Assembly (NCBI RefSeq): GCF_000613245.1
Contig: NZ_HG964936.1
Span: 1,963,670 to 2,027,669 of the forward strand
Length of the DNA stretch: 64,000 bases
Source of the DNA: Mycobacterium asiaticum DSM 44297
GTDB taxonomy: Bacteria > Actinomycetota > Actinomycetes > Mycobacteriales > Mycobacteriaceae
Reading direction: 5' to 3'
Numbering within the stretch: position 1 is the stretch's first letter; each line of letters opens with the position of its first letter. Below are positions 42,327 to 51,894 of this stretch, piece by piece. The notes below the pieces were generated by a model. The model worked only from the letters and a program-made list of their open reading frames with translations. It did not search any database and was not told the DNA's origin. The position numbers and the translations under genes are program-made.

Positions 42327-43136
42327 GTGAGTTTGGTCCTCCTGGAACATCCGCGGCCCGAGATCGCCCTCATCACCCTCAATCGCCCCGAGCGAATGAA
42401 TTCCATGGCGTTTGACGTCATGGTGCCGCTCAAAGAGACCCTGGAGCAGGTCACCTACGACAACTCGGTGCGTGTGGTGGTCCTCACCGGCGCCGGGCGT
42501 GGCTTCTCCTCGGGTGCTGATCACAAGTCCGCGGGAACCGTCCCGCACGTCGAGGACCTGACCCGCCCGACCTACGCGCTGCGGTCGATGGAGTTGCTCG
42601 ACGACATCATCCTGGCGCTGCGGCGGCTGCACCAACCGGTCATCGCAGCCGTCAACGGCGCGGCCATCGGCGGAGGGCTGTGCCTGGCGCTAGCCGCCGA
42701 CATCCGCGTTGCGTCCACCAGCGCTTATTTCCGGGCGGCCGGCATCAACAATGGTCTGACCGCGAGCGAATTAGGCCTGAGCTACCTGCTACCAAGAGCC
42801 ATCGGGGCGTCCCGTGCCTTCGAGATCATGCTCACCGGCCGGGACGTCAGCGCCGAGGAGGCGGAGCGGATCGGGCTGGTCTCCTGTCAGGTGCCCGGAG
42901 CGCAGTTGCTCGACACCTGCTATGCGATCGCCGCACGCATCGCGGCGTTCTCGCGGCCGGGAATCGAGTTGACCAAACGCACATTGTGGAGTGGACTGGA
43001 CGCCGGCAGCCTTGAGGGGCACATGCAGGCCGAGGGCCTGGGACAGCTTTTCGTCCGTCTGCTCACCTCCAACTTCGAAGAAGCAGTTGCTGCGCGCGCG
43101 GAGAAGCGCCCGCCGGTTTTCACCGACGACAAGTAA
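42327..43136 (+). CDS. echA12: Enoyl-CoA hydratase/isomerase family protein EchA12
   Basis: This crotonase-fold protein has about 269 residues from GTG 42327. A TTG at 42309 would add six. The oxyanion segments GAGRGFSSGADHK and AAVNGAAIGGGLCLALAADI are present. In place of the two catalytic Glu positions of classical hydratases it has Leu and Thr-like residues around NGLTASELGLSYLLPR, so hydratase activity is not assured. It matches Rv1472. It lies 30 bases before the ABC-F gene. Confidence 0.88.
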   Translation: MSLVLLEHPRPEIALITLNRPERMNSMAFDVMVPLKETLEQVTYDNSVRVVVLTGAGRGFSSGADHKSAGTVPHVEDLTRPTYALRSMELLDDIILALRRLHQPVIAAVNGAAIGGGLCLALAADIRVASTSAYFRAAGINNGLTASELGLSYLLPRAIGASRAFEIMLTGRDVSAEEAERIGLVSCQVPGAQLLDTCYAIAARIAAFSRPGIELTKRTLWSGLDAGSLEGHMQAEGLGQLFVRLLTSNFEEAVAARAEKRPPVFTDDK

Positions 43137-43166
43137 GACAAGCAAGACAAAGACCAGGGAGCGAAT

Positions 43167-44795
43167 GTGATCACGGCTACGGGCCTTGAGGTCCGCGCTG
43201 GTGCGCGCATTCTGCTGTCTCCCGATGGTCCGGACCTGCGGGTGCAGCCCGGCGACCGGATCGGACTGGTCGGTCGTAACGGCGCCGGCAAGACGACGAC
43301 GCTGCGGATCCTGGCCGGGGAGGGCCAACCCTATGCCGGGACGCTCACCCGTAAGGGTGACATCGGCTATCTGCCGCAGGACCCCAAAGAGGGCGACCTT
43401 GATGTGCTGGCGCGCGACCGGGTGCTCTCGGCCCGCGGCCTCGATGTGCTGCTCACCGATTTGGAAAAACAGCAGGCACTGATGGCTGAGGTCGCCGACG
43501 ACGATGCGCGCGACCGCGCCATCCGTCGCTATGGCCAGCTCGAGGAGCAGTTCGTCGCGCTCGGCGGCTACGGCGCGGAAAGCGAGGCGGGGCGCATCTG
43601 CGCCAGCCTCGGTTTGCCGGAGCGGGTGCTGACCCAGCAGCTGCGCACCCTCTCGGGCGGTCAGCGCCGCCGGGTGGAGCTGGCGCGGATCTTGTTCGCC
43701 GCCTCTGACAGTGGGGCCGGGTCGGCCACCACGCTGCTGCTGGACGAGCCGACCAACCACCTCGACGCGGATTCGGTCGGCTGGCTGCGTGACTTCCTGC
43801 GCTCCCACACCGGCGGCCTCGTCATCATCAGCCACAACGTGGATCTGCTCGCCGACGTGGTGAACCGGGTCTGGTTCCTTGACGCCGTGCGCGGCGAAGT
43901 CGACGTCTACAACATGACCTGGCAGAAGTATCTCGACGCTCGCGCGACCGACGAGCAGCGTCGCCGCCGGGAACGCGCCAACGCCGAACGCAAGGCGGCA
44001 GCGCTGCGCACCCAGGCCGCCAAATTGGGCGCCAAAGCCACCAAAGCCGTTGCAGCACAGAACATGTTGCGCCGCGCCGATCGGATGATGGCCGCTCTCG
44101 ATGAGGAACGCGTGGCCGACAAGGTGGCCCGGATCAAGTTCCCGACGCCCGCGCCGTGCGGCCGGACCCCGCTGGTGGCCAAGGGGTTGAGCAAGACCTA
44201 CGGCTCCCTCGAGGTGTTCACCGGCCTCGACCTGGCGATCGACCGCGGCTCGCGGGTTGTGGTACTGGGCCTCAACGGCGCCGGCAAAACCACGCTGCTG
44301 CGGCTGCTGGCCGGGGTCGAGACACCCGACACCGGCGGCTTGGAGCCCGGGCACGGCATGCGGATCGGATACTTCGCCCAGGAGCACGACACCCTGGACA
44401 ACGACGCCACCGTTTGGCAGAACATCCGGCACGCCGCGCCCGAGTCGGGTGAGCAGGACCTGCGTGGCCTGCTCGGGGCGTTCATGTTCAGCGGACCGCA
44501 ACTCGACCAGCCCGCCGGCACACTGTCCGGCGGTGAGAAGACGCGGCTCGCCCTGGCCGGGCTGGTGGCCTCGACGGCCAATGTGTTGCTGCTCGACGAA
44601 CCGACCAACAACCTCGACCCGGCCTCGCGCGAGCAGGTGCTGGACGCGCTGCGCAGCTACCAGGGCGCGGTGGTGCTGGTGACGCACGACCCGGGCGCGG
44701 CCGAGGCGCTGGATCCGCAGCGTGTCCTGCTGCTTCCCGACGGCACCGAGGACTATTGGTCCGAGGAGTATCGGGACCTCATCGAGTTGGCCTGA
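43167..44795 (+). CDS. ABC-F family ribosome-associated ATPase (Rv1473 homologue)
   Basis: The 542-residue protein has two ABC modules: Walker A GRNGAGKT near 35 and GLNGAGKT near 370, and signatures LSGGQRRRVELA and LSGGEKTRLALA. Walker B segments LLLDEPTNHLD and LLLDEPTNNLD are present. A charged linker of about 80 residues (RRRRERANAERKAAALRTQAAKLGAKATKAVA) lies between them. It has no membrane segments, so it is ABC-F rather than a transporter. Such proteins act on the ribosome, and some give antibiotic protection. The GTG start is at 43167. Confidence 0.93.
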   Translation: MITATGLEVRAGARILLSPDGPDLRVQPGDRIGLVGRNGAGKTTTLRILAGEGQPYAGTLTRKGDIGYLPQDPKEGDLDVLARDRVLSARGLDVLLTDLEKQQALMAEVADDDARDRAIRRYGQLEEQFVALGGYGAESEAGRICASLGLPERVLTQQLRTLSGGQRRRVELARILFAASDSGAGSATTLLLDEPTNHLDADSVGWLRDFLRSHTGGLVIISHNVDLLADVVNRVWFLDAVRGEVDVYNMTWQKYLDARATDEQRRRRERANAERKAAALRTQAAKLGAKATKAVAAQNMLRRADRMMAALDEERVADKVARIKFPTPAPCGRTPLVAKGLSKTYGSLEVFTGLDLAIDRGSRVVVLGLNGAGKTTLLRLLAGVETPDTGGLEPGHGMRIGYFAQEHDTLDNDATVWQNIRHAAPESGEQDLRGLLGAFMFSGPQLDQPAGTLSGGEKTRLALAGLVASTANVLLLDEPTNNLDPASREQVLDALRSYQGAVVLVTHDPGAAEALDPQRVLLLPDGTEDYWSEEYRDLIELA

Positions 44796-44872
44796 TCGGT
44801 TTCGGCAAAAGCATCCCGAACTCGCCGCCGGATTCTTACCCTGAATGCCAGGGGATAGCCGTGGAGGTTCCG

Positions 44873-45064
44873 ATGCGGAGGTCGAAGAAGACCCGCGAGG
44901 AGATGTTGCAGGAGTTGCGCAACGCCTACGAAAGGGGCGCCAGCATCCGCAACCTGGCGGCTACTACCGGTCGGTCCTACGGGTCGGTCCACAGCATGCT
45001 GCGCGAGTCGGGCACCACGATGCGCAGCCGCGGCGGGCCGAACCACCGCGCCCGGCCCCGCTGA
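44873..45064 (+). CDS. Small helix-turn-helix protein (Rv1473A homologue)
   Basis: The 63-residue basic protein is an HTH domain: RSKKTREEMLQELRNAYERG, then ASIRNLAATTGRSYGSVHSML as the HTH, then a basic tail. I chose the ATG at 44873 because GGAGG (44863-44867) lies 5 bases before it. It follows the ABC-F gene by 77 bases on the same strand and is followed at once by a strong hairpin. A DNA-binding role is likely, and the target is unknown. Confidence 0.85.
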   Translation: MRRSKKTREEMLQELRNAYERGASIRNLAATTGRSYGSVHSMLRESGTTMRSRGGPNHRARPR

Positions 45065-45073
45065 ACGCGGCGT

Positions 45074-45111
45074 AGCGCGACTGCGAGAATCCCTTTGCTC
45101 GCAGTAGCGCT
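45074..45111. terminator. Bidirectional hairpin between Rv1473A and acnR homologues
   Basis: AGCGCGACTGCGAG (45074-45087) pairs with CTCGCAGTAGCGCT (45098-45111), 13 of 14 pairs, with a 10-base loop AATCCCTTTG. It sits between two converging genes, 10 bases after one stop and 12 bases from the other. No U-tract is seen, which is common in mycobacteria. Confidence 0.7.
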
Positions 45112-45123
45112 GCGCTCGTCCGC

Positions 45124-45699
45124 TCAATCGGTCAAATCGGTTGTGCGCACGGAATTTTCGACCAGATCCAGCACGGCTGCCAGGCGCTGCGGATCTTCCC
45201 CGGAAGCCAAGCGGGCCACCAACCCGTCCAGCACCAGATCCAGGTAACAGTGCAGGACGTCACTGGGCACGTCGTCGCGCACCCGTTTGGCCTCCTTCTG
45301 GCGGCGCAGCCGTTCGGTGGTCGCGGCGGCGAGTTCGGCCGACCGCTCGGCCCAGCCGCGGCTGAACTCCGGATCGTGCCGCAGCTTGCGGGCAATCTCC
45401 AGGCGAGTGGCCAACCAGTCGAATTGTTCGGGCGTGGCAAGCATGTTGCGCATCACCTGAATCAGCCCCTCGCGCGACGCGACTTCCGCCATCCGCTGGG
45501 TGTCCTCGCGCGCCAGCGCGAAGAACAGAGCGTCCTTGTCACGGTAGTGGTGGAAGATCGCGCCGCGCGACATCCCGATCGCCTGCTCCAACCGTCGCAC
45601 CGTGGCTTGGTCGTAGCCGTACTCGGCGAAACAGCGGCGGGCACCGTCGAGGATCTGACGGCGCCGGGCCTCCAGATGGTCCTCGCTGACTTTGGGCAC
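45124..45699 (-). CDS. acnR: TetR-family regulator, AcnR-like
   Basis: The 191-residue protein has a TetR HTH (about 12-58: RRQILDGARRCFAEYGYDQATVRRLEQAIGMSRGAIFHHYRDKDAL). Its C-terminal domain is helical. It lies 20 bases after the aconitase gene on the same strand. The homologous pair in Corynebacterium is AcnR repressing acn, and Rv1474c has this place in M. tuberculosis. I infer that it represses the acn promoter in response to citrate or iron state. The GTG start is at 45699. Confidence 0.85.
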   Translation of the reverse strand: MPKVSEDHLEARRRQILDGARRCFAEYGYDQATVRRLEQAIGMSRGAIFHHYRDKDALFFALAREDTQRMAEVASREGLIQVMRNMLATPEQFDWLATRLEIARKLRHDPEFSRGWAERSAELAAATTERLRRQKEAKRVRDDVPSDVLHCYLDLVLDGLVARLASGEDPQRLAAVLDLVENSVRTTDLTD

Positions 45700-45719
45700 G
45701 AGCGGGCGTGGTGTGGACG

Positions 45720-48538
45720 CTAGCCAGACTTGAGCATGTTCCGCAGCACGTACTGCAGGATGCCGCCGTTGCGGTAGTAGTCGGCCTCTCCGGGTGTGTC
45801 GATCCGCACCACGGCGTCGAACTCGACCGGGTCTCCGGAGTCCTTGCTGGCCTTGACCTTCACCGTCTTCGGTGTCTTACCGTTGTTGAGCTCCTCGATA
45901 CCGGTGATGTCGAACACCTCGGTCCCGTCGAGTCCCAGGTCCTTGGCAGACTTGCCGTCCGGGAACTGCAGCGGGATCACGCCCATGCCGATGAGGTTGG
46001 AGCGGTGGATGCGCTCGAACGACTCGGCGATCACCGCGCGCACCCCGAGCAGCCGCGTCCCCTTGGCCGCCCAGTCCCGCGACGATCCGGACCCGTACTC
46101 CTTGCCGCCCAGCACCACCAGCGGAATGTCCTGCGCCGCATAGTTTTGCGCCGCGTCGTAGATGAAGGCCTGCGGCGCATCGTCCTGCGTGAAGTCACGG
46201 GTGTAACCGCCCGAAACGTCATCCAACAGCATGTTGCGCAACCGGATGTTGGCGAACGTGCCGCGGATCATCACCTCGTGGTTGCCGCGTCGGGAACCGA
46301 AGGAGTTGTAGTCCTTGCGCTCCACGCCGTGCTCGTCGAGGTACTGCGCGGCCGGGGTGCCCGGCTTGATGCTGCTGGCGGGGGAGATGTGGTCGGTGGT
46401 CACCGAATCACCCAGCAGCGCAAGCACTCTGGCGCCGGTAATGTCGGCCACCGGCTCGGGCTCGGCGGGCATGCCGTCGAAGTACGGAGGCTTGCGCACA
46501 TACGTCGAGTCCGGGTCCCACTCGAAGGTGTTGCCGCTCGGCGTGGGCAGGTTCTGCCACCGCTCGTCACCCTTGAACACGTCGGCGTAGTTACTGGTGA
46601 ACATCTCCTGGTTGATCGCCGAGGCGATGGTGTCCGAGACGTCCTTCTGCGACGGCCAAATGTCCTTCAGGAAGACGTCATTGCCGTCTTTGTCTTTGCC
46701 CAGCGGGTCGGATTCGAAGTCGAAGTCCATGGTGCCGGCCAGGGCGTAAGCGACCACCAACGGCGGCGATGCCAGGTAGTTCATCTTTACGTCCGGATTG
46801 ATCCGACCTTCGAAGTTCCGGTTGCCGGACAGTACCGCGGCCACGGAGAGGTCGTTGTCGTTGACCGCCTTGGAGATCTCGTCGGGCAGTGGACCGGAGT
46901 TACCGATGCAGGTGGTGCAGCCGTAACCCACCAGGTAGAAGCCGAGCTTCTCCAGATACGGCCATAGGCCTGCTTTTCGTAGTAATCGTTGACGACCTGA
47001 GAGCCCGGCGCCATGGTGGTCTTCACCCACGGCTTGGAGGCCAGGCCCTTCTCGACGGCGTTGCGGGCCAGCAGCGCCGCGCCCAGCATCACCTCGGGGT
47101 TGGACGTGTTGGTGCACGACGTGATGGCGGCGATCACCACAGCGCCGTGGTCGAGCACGAATTCGCCACGCTCGTCGGACTTCACCGTCACCGGGTTGCT
47201 CGCCCGGCCCTTGGCGTTCTGGGCGGCGGAGAACACCTCGGGCTTGTCGTCGGCGTGCCCGTTCTGCGGCTGGCCGGGGTCGCTGGCCGGGAAGGACTCG
47301 TCGACCGCCTCGTCCAGCTTGGAGTAGTCCTTCTTGTCGGGGTCGTCGCCGACGTAGTTCGGAATCTGTTCCCGGAACGCCGTTTTCGCCGCAGACAGTG
47401 CGATCCGGTCCTGCGGCCGCTTCGGTCCGGCGATCGAGGGAACCACTTCGGACAGGTCCAGCTCCAGGTACTCGGAGAACGCCGGCTCGCGCTCGGGGTT
47501 GTGCCACAGGCCCTGTTCCTTGGCGTAGGCCTCGACCAGCGCCAGTTGCTCCTCGCTGCGCCCGGTGAACTTCAGGTAGTCGATGGTCTCCTGATCGATC
47601 GGGAAAATCGCTGCGGTGGAGCCGAATTCGGGGCTCATGTTGCCCAGGGTGGCGCGGTTGGCCAACGGCACCTCGGCTACGCCCTCGCCGTAGAACTCGA
47701 CGAACTTGCCGACGACACCGTGCTTACGCAGCATCTCGGTGACGGTGAGCACCACGTCGGTGGCGGTGACACCCGGCTGGATCTCACCAGTCAGCTTGAA
47801 CCCGACGACGCGCGGGATCAGCATCGACACCGGCTGGCCGAGCATCGCCGCCTCGGCCTCGATGCCGCCGACACCCCAGCCCAGGACGCCGAGGCCGTTG
47901 ACCATGGTGGTGTGGCTGTCGGTGCCGACACAGGTGTCGGGGTAGGCCTGTCCATTGCGGGTCATCACCACGCTTGCCAGGTACTCGATGTTGACCTGGT
48001 GCACGATGCCGGTGCCCGGGGGAACCACCTTGAAGTCGTCGAAAGCGCCCTGGCCCCAACGCAGGAACTGGTAACGCTCGCCGTTGCGCTCGTATTCGAT
48101 CTCGACGTTGCGCTCGAACGCGTCGGCGGTGCCGAAGAGGTCGGCGATCACCGAGTGGTCGATCACCAGGTCGGCCGGCGCCAGCGGGTTGACCTTGTCG
48201 GGGTCACCGCCCAGGTCGCCGACGGCCTCGCGCATGGTGGCCAGGTCCACGATGCACGGCACTCCGGTGAAGTCCTGCATGACCACCCGGGCCGGCGTGT
48301 ACTGGATTTCGATGCTCGGTTCGGCTTCGGGGTCCCAGTTCGCGATGGCCTCGATGTGTTCCTTGGTGATGTTGCTGCCGTCCTCGTTGCGCAGCAGATT
48401 CTCGGCCAGGACCTTGAGGCTGTAAGGGAGTTTCTCCGTGTTGGGGACGGCGTCGAGACGATAGATCTCGTAGCTGTTGTCACCGACCTCAAGGGTGTCG
48501 CGGGCTTCGAACGAATTCACCGAACCTTTGCTAGTCAC
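45720..48538 (-). pseudogene. acn: Aconitase, with an apparent one-base frameshift
   Basis: The gene encodes an aconitase A of about 939 residues (citrate to isocitrate, [4Fe-4S] enzyme). The N-terminal part runs from the GTG at 48538 ([14 protein letters not shown], preceded by GGGAG) through [23 protein letters not shown] and [16 protein letters not shown], which carries a cluster Cys. The frame breaks in VVNDYYEK. It resumes in another frame at [29 protein letters not shown], which carries the other two cluster Cys residues, and is intact to NMLKSG. Adding one G to GAAAAGCAGG at about 46973 restores the whole protein. As the usual sole aconitase, a real null would be surprising, so a sequence error is likely. 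Confidence 0.9.
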
Positions 48539-48736
48539 ATCAACTCCCTGGATTAAGTTCTCTTCGCCGACGGGCCGTGTCGAACGAATGCGGTGCCACT
48601 TTAACAGTACGCTTGTCCTGCAATACGCAGCACCCGTACCGGCCAGTCTTGTCCTGTCGGCTCGGCCTGGGAAGCCCGGGTCTACTGCGGCCGACCCGCA
48701 CCCGCCCGTCGCGCCGACCGATACGCCGACCGGGGC

Positions 48737-48790
48737 GCCGAGCGTCACACTAGAGTGACGGCGGTAGCCGAGCGCCACGCCAGCGTGACG
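48737..48790. repeat. Tandem pair of palindromic 24-mers in the acn / Rv1476 spacer
   Basis: Two 24-base units (48737-48760 and 48767-48790) start 30 bases apart and match at 20 of 24 positions. The first contains CGTCACACTAGAGTGACG, an 18-base palindrome with one A/A mismatch. The second reads CGCCACGCCAGCGTGACG. TAGAGT within unit one fits a mycobacterial -10 (TANNNT) for the rightward gene. This looks like a double operator over the promoter. The regulator is unknown. Confidence 0.55.
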
Positions 48791-48817
48791 TTCGGGCTGA
48801 GAGGAGCGACGACGACG

Positions 48818-49372
48818 ATGACCAACCCGCCGCAGACGATCCCGTTTCTGCCGGAATACATTCCGCAGGACGTGGACATCGAGTCGATCAAGGCACAGGT
48901 CGCCGTCGACGGGGTCGCGGCGGCGCCGGCGGCCGAGCCCGGTCTGCTCGAGGTGGTCAACCAGGCTCGCGGCGATGGCATCAATCTCAAGATCGTGCTG
49001 CTCGACCACAACCCGCCCAGCGACACCCCGCTGCGCGACATCGCGACCGTCGTTGGCGCCGACCACCCCGATTCGACGGTGCTGGTGCTCAGCCCGAGCT
49101 ATGTCGGCAGCTACAGCTCGCACTACCCGCGCGTGACACTCGAGGCCGGTGAAGACCACTCCAAAACCGGCAATCCCACCCAGTCCGCGCAGAACTTCCT
49201 GAACGAACTCAACACCCCCGAGTTCCCCTGGGCGGCGTTGACGATCGTCCTGCTGATCGTGGTGTTTGCTGCCGCCGTCGTCGGGCGCGTCATGCAGCTC
49301 CGCAACAGGCAGCCAGCAACGCCGGACGCCCCGGCAGAGATCGCTGCGGACGCACAAAACCCGAGCGTCTAG
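48818..49372 (+). CDS. Membrane-anchored protein of unknown role (Rv1476 homologue)
   Basis: The 184-residue protein starts at the ATG 48818 ([16 protein letters not shown]), about 20 bases after GAGAGGAG. An ATG/GTG at 48755 would add 21 residues but lies in the palindromic repeat. Residues 15-130 form an alpha/beta domain. One hydrophobic helix lies at about 139-160 ([19 protein letters not shown]), followed by a short Ala/Pro tail. The gene precedes ripA-ripB on the same strand, as in M. tuberculosis, which suggests an envelope role. Confidence 0.8.
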   Translation: MTNPPQTIPFLPEYIPQDVDIESIKAQVAVDGVAAAPAAEPGLLEVVNQARGDGINLKIVLLDHNPPSDTPLRDIATVVGADHPDSTVLVLSPSYVGSYSSHYPRVTLEAGEDHSKTGNPTQSAQNFLNELNTPEFPWAALTIVLLIVVFAAAVVGRVMQLRNRQPATPDAPAEIAADAQNPSV

Positions 49373-49438
49373 CGAGCTCACCGCTCTTTTTGTGCTGCCA
49401 CTGCAGTACGTCAGCCGCTAGTGCGGCAAACCCACCAG

Positions 49439-49513
49439 GTCACTGTTGGGTCACAGTAAACGCACTTCCAGAGTGCAATTTGTGACTTGCGTTTCTTTAG
49501 GGACAGCTGTGAC
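49439..49513. promoter_or_regulatory. Phased GTCAC repeats upstream of ripA, candidate MtrA site
   Basis: GTCACTGT (49439-49446) and GTCACAGT (49450-49457) form a direct repeat with an 11-base period, as OmpR-family regulators prefer. Two inverted copies of the core (TGTGAC) occur at 49481-49486 and 49508-49513. MtrA is reported to control ripA in mycobacteria and binds GTCACA-like direct repeats as I recall. The site lies 150-170 bases before the ripA start. Confidence 0.45.
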
Positions 49514-49606
49514 GTACGGTGCGAATGATGCTTGTGATGCTAATGGCGCTACCAGTGCATTCCGGCGCCGTCCGTCCGATATGAGCCCCAAGGAGATCGA
49601 CGTCGT

Positions 49607-51034
49607 ATGAGACGGACAAGCCCCAGCTCCGCTACGCGAACCGCCGCCCGGCTGATACGACCAGCCGTCCCGGTGGTAATGAGCGCGGCGTTGCTGTTCT
49701 GCACGCCCGAGCTCGCCACCGGGGTCGCCTGGGCAGATCCCGCCGCTGATTCGATGGCGGTTCTGATCGCCAATGTTGCCAAGGCCAGCCAGCGCCTGGA
49801 AGATCTGAGCGCGGCAGTAGAGATGGAGCAGGAGAGCGTCAACAAGGCGTTGGTGGCCGTCGAGGACGCCCGCGAACACGCCGAGGTGGCCGGCCGGGAA
49901 CTCGAGGCCACCCAGCAGTCGGTCAAGGACGCGACCGCCGCGATCGCCGCGGCCCAACAGCGGTTCAACACCTTCGCCGCGGCCACTTATATGAACGGTC
50001 CCTCGGACGGCTACCTCACTGCGCGCAGCCCCGAGGACATGATCGCCGCTGCGACCGCCACCCGGACCATGGCCGCCAGTGCCGCGGCCGTGATGGCCAA
50101 GCTGGAGCGGGCCCGCACCGAACAGCTGAACAAGGAATCGGCTGCGCGGATGGCCAAGGAGAAAGCCGACAAGGCCGCCGCGGACGCCAGGGCCAGCCAG
50201 GACGCGGCGGCGGCCGCGCTCAGCGAGACTCGGCGCAAGTTCGACGAGCAGCGCGAGGAAGTCAACCGCGTCGCCGCCGAACGCGAACAGGCCGAAGCCA
50301 AGCTGCAGCAGGCCCGACTGGTGGCGTGGCAGGCCGCCGGCGGGCAGGGCACGCCGCCGAACGGCATGTGGGACTCCGCCGACGGCCCGGGCGGCGGGCG
50401 CCGCTGGGACGGCTGGGACCCCACCCTGCCGCAGGTCCCCAGCGCCAACATCCCCGGCGACCCGATCGCCGTCGTGAACCAGGTGCTCGGGTATTCGGCA
50501 ACGTCGGCGCAGGTCACCGCCCAGATGGGGCGCAACTTCCTGCAGCAGTTGGGGATCCTTAAGCCCGACGACACCGGCATCACCAACGCGCCTTCCGGAG
50601 CGAGGTCGGGCCGGATCCCTCGGGTCTACGGCCGACAGGCCTCCGAGTACGTCATCCGTCGCGGCATGTCCCAGATCGGTGTGCCGTACTCCTGGGGTGG
50701 CGGCAACGCCGCCGGCCCCAGCAAAGGAATCGACTCCGGAGCCAGCATCACCGGCTTCGACTGTTCGGGCCTGGTGCTGTACTCGTTCGCCGGAGTGGGC
50801 ATCAAGCTGCCGCACTACTCCGGCTCGCAGTACAACCTCGGCCGCAAGATCCCGACCGCTCAGATGCGCCGCGGCGACGTCATCTTCTACGGACCGGGCG
50901 GCTCTCAGCACGTGACCATCTACCTCGGCGACGGCCAGATGCTCGAGGCGCCCGACATCGGTCTGAAGGTCCGGACCGCCCCCGTGCGCACCAGCGGTAT
51001 GACGCCCTTCGTAGTCCGCTATATCGAGTATTAA
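49607..51034 (+). CDS. ripA: Peptidoglycan endopeptidase RipA (NlpC/P60)
   Basis: RipA cleaves the D-Glu-mDAP bond in peptide stems at the septum. The 475-residue protein has a signal peptide ending near VAWADPAA. A long Ala/Glu/Lys coiled coil follows (about 45-235), then a Gly/Pro-rich linker, then NlpC/P60 at about 345-475. The catalytic residues C386 (GFDCSGL), H435 (GGSQHV) and E447 are intact, offset by three from M. tuberculosis numbering. The N-terminal coiled coil is the autoinhibitory segment in the known homologue. ripB follows 9 bases downstream. Confidence 0.95.
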   Translation: MRRTSPSSATRTAARLIRPAVPVVMSAALLFCTPELATGVAWADPAADSMAVLIANVAKASQRLEDLSAAVEMEQESVNKALVAVEDAREHAEVAGRELEATQQSVKDATAAIAAAQQRFNTFAAATYMNGPSDGYLTARSPEDMIAAATATRTMAASAAAVMAKLERARTEQLNKESAARMAKEKADKAAADARASQDAAAAALSETRRKFDEQREEVNRVAAEREQAEAKLQQARLVAWQAAGGQGTPPNGMWDSADGPGGGRRWDGWDPTLPQVPSANIPGDPIAVVNQVLGYSATSAQVTAQMGRNFLQQLGILKPDDTGITNAPSGARSGRIPRVYGRQASEYVIRRGMSQIGVPYSWGGGNAAGPSKGIDSGASITGFDCSGLVLYSFAGVGIKLPHYSGSQYNLGRKIPTAQMRRGDVIFYGPGGSQHVTIYLGDGQMLEAPDIGLKVRTAPVRTSGMTPFVVRYIEY

Positions 51035-51043
51035 CGAGGTTTC

Positions 51044-51763
51044 ATGCGTCACAAGCGAATTCGTTTCTCCATAGCCTGGATCACCGTGTTGGTGACCGGG
51101 CTTTTGCTCACTGTGGCCGCCCCGGCCACGGCCGACCCGGGCGAATGGGACCCGACGCTGCCGGCGGCGATCAGCGCCGGCGCTCCCGGCGACCCGCTCG
51201 CGGTCGCCAACGCCTCGCTGCAGGCCACCGCTCAAGCCACCCAGACCACCCTCAACCTGGGTCAGCAGTTCCTCAGCGGGTTGGGCATCAACCTGGGCGG
51301 CCCCGCCGCGCCGGCCGCGTCGACCAACACCAGCGGCAGCCGCATCCCGCGGGCAAACGGCAGGCAGGCCATCGAGCACGTGATCAAGCGCGCCGGGTCG
51401 CAGATGGGCGTGCCGTACTCGTGGGGCGGGGGCTCGCTGGAGGGGCCCAGCAAGGGCGTGGACTCCGGGGCCAACATCAACGGCTTCGACTGTTCGGGGT
51501 TGATGCGGTACGCGTTCGCCGGCGTCGGTGTGCTGATCCCGCGGTTCTCCGGCGACCAGTACAACGCCGGGCGCCACATTCCGCAGAACGAGGCCCGACG
51601 CGGCGACCTCATCTTCTATGGGCCGAACGGCAGCCAGCACGTCACCATGTATCTGGGCAACGGGCAGATGTTGGAGGCTTCCAGCCTGGCCGGCAAGGTC
51701 ACCATCAGCCCGGTGCGCAAGCCCGGGATGACGCCCTATCTGACTAGGATCATCGAGTACTGA
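51044..51763 (+). CDS. ripB: Peptidoglycan endopeptidase RipB (NlpC/P60)
   Basis: The 239-residue secreted hydrolase has a signal peptide (to about ATADPGEW), a short linker, and an NlpC/P60 domain closely similar to that of RipA. The triad is C150, H199 and E211. It lacks the coiled-coil region, so it is not autoinhibited in the RipA manner. It is the second gene of the ripAB pair (Rv1478). Confidence 0.94.
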   Translation: MRHKRIRFSIAWITVLVTGLLLTVAAPATADPGEWDPTLPAAISAGAPGDPLAVANASLQATAQATQTTLNLGQQFLSGLGINLGGPAAPAASTNTSGSRIPRANGRQAIEHVIKRAGSQMGVPYSWGGGSLEGPSKGVDSGANINGFDCSGLMRYAFAGVGVLIPRFSGDQYNAGRHIPQNEARRGDLIFYGPNGSQHVTMYLGNGQMLEASSLAGKVTISPVRKPGMTPYLTRIIEY

Positions 51764-51894
51764 GCCGGGTGGGCTGCTTGACCGTGCGTCGACGGATCCC
51801 CAGACGCCTGGAATAGTTGAACGCGGGCACGTCGCTGCCCGGTGACATTAGTCGGGTCGGCAGTCGTGTCGGGATGAGCTGTGGAGGGTTGTTG

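Noticed and set aside
42327..45064. A drug-resistance cassette formed by the ABC-F gene and the small HTH gene
   Set aside because: Both have syntenic homologues in M. tuberculosis (Rv1473 and Rv1473A), so they look like core genes rather than an acquired cassette.
48539..49381. Open extension of the aconitase frame upstream of its GTG
   Set aside because: It is antisense to the Rv1476 homologue. The conserved [10 protein letters not shown] start and its ribosome site fix the true start.
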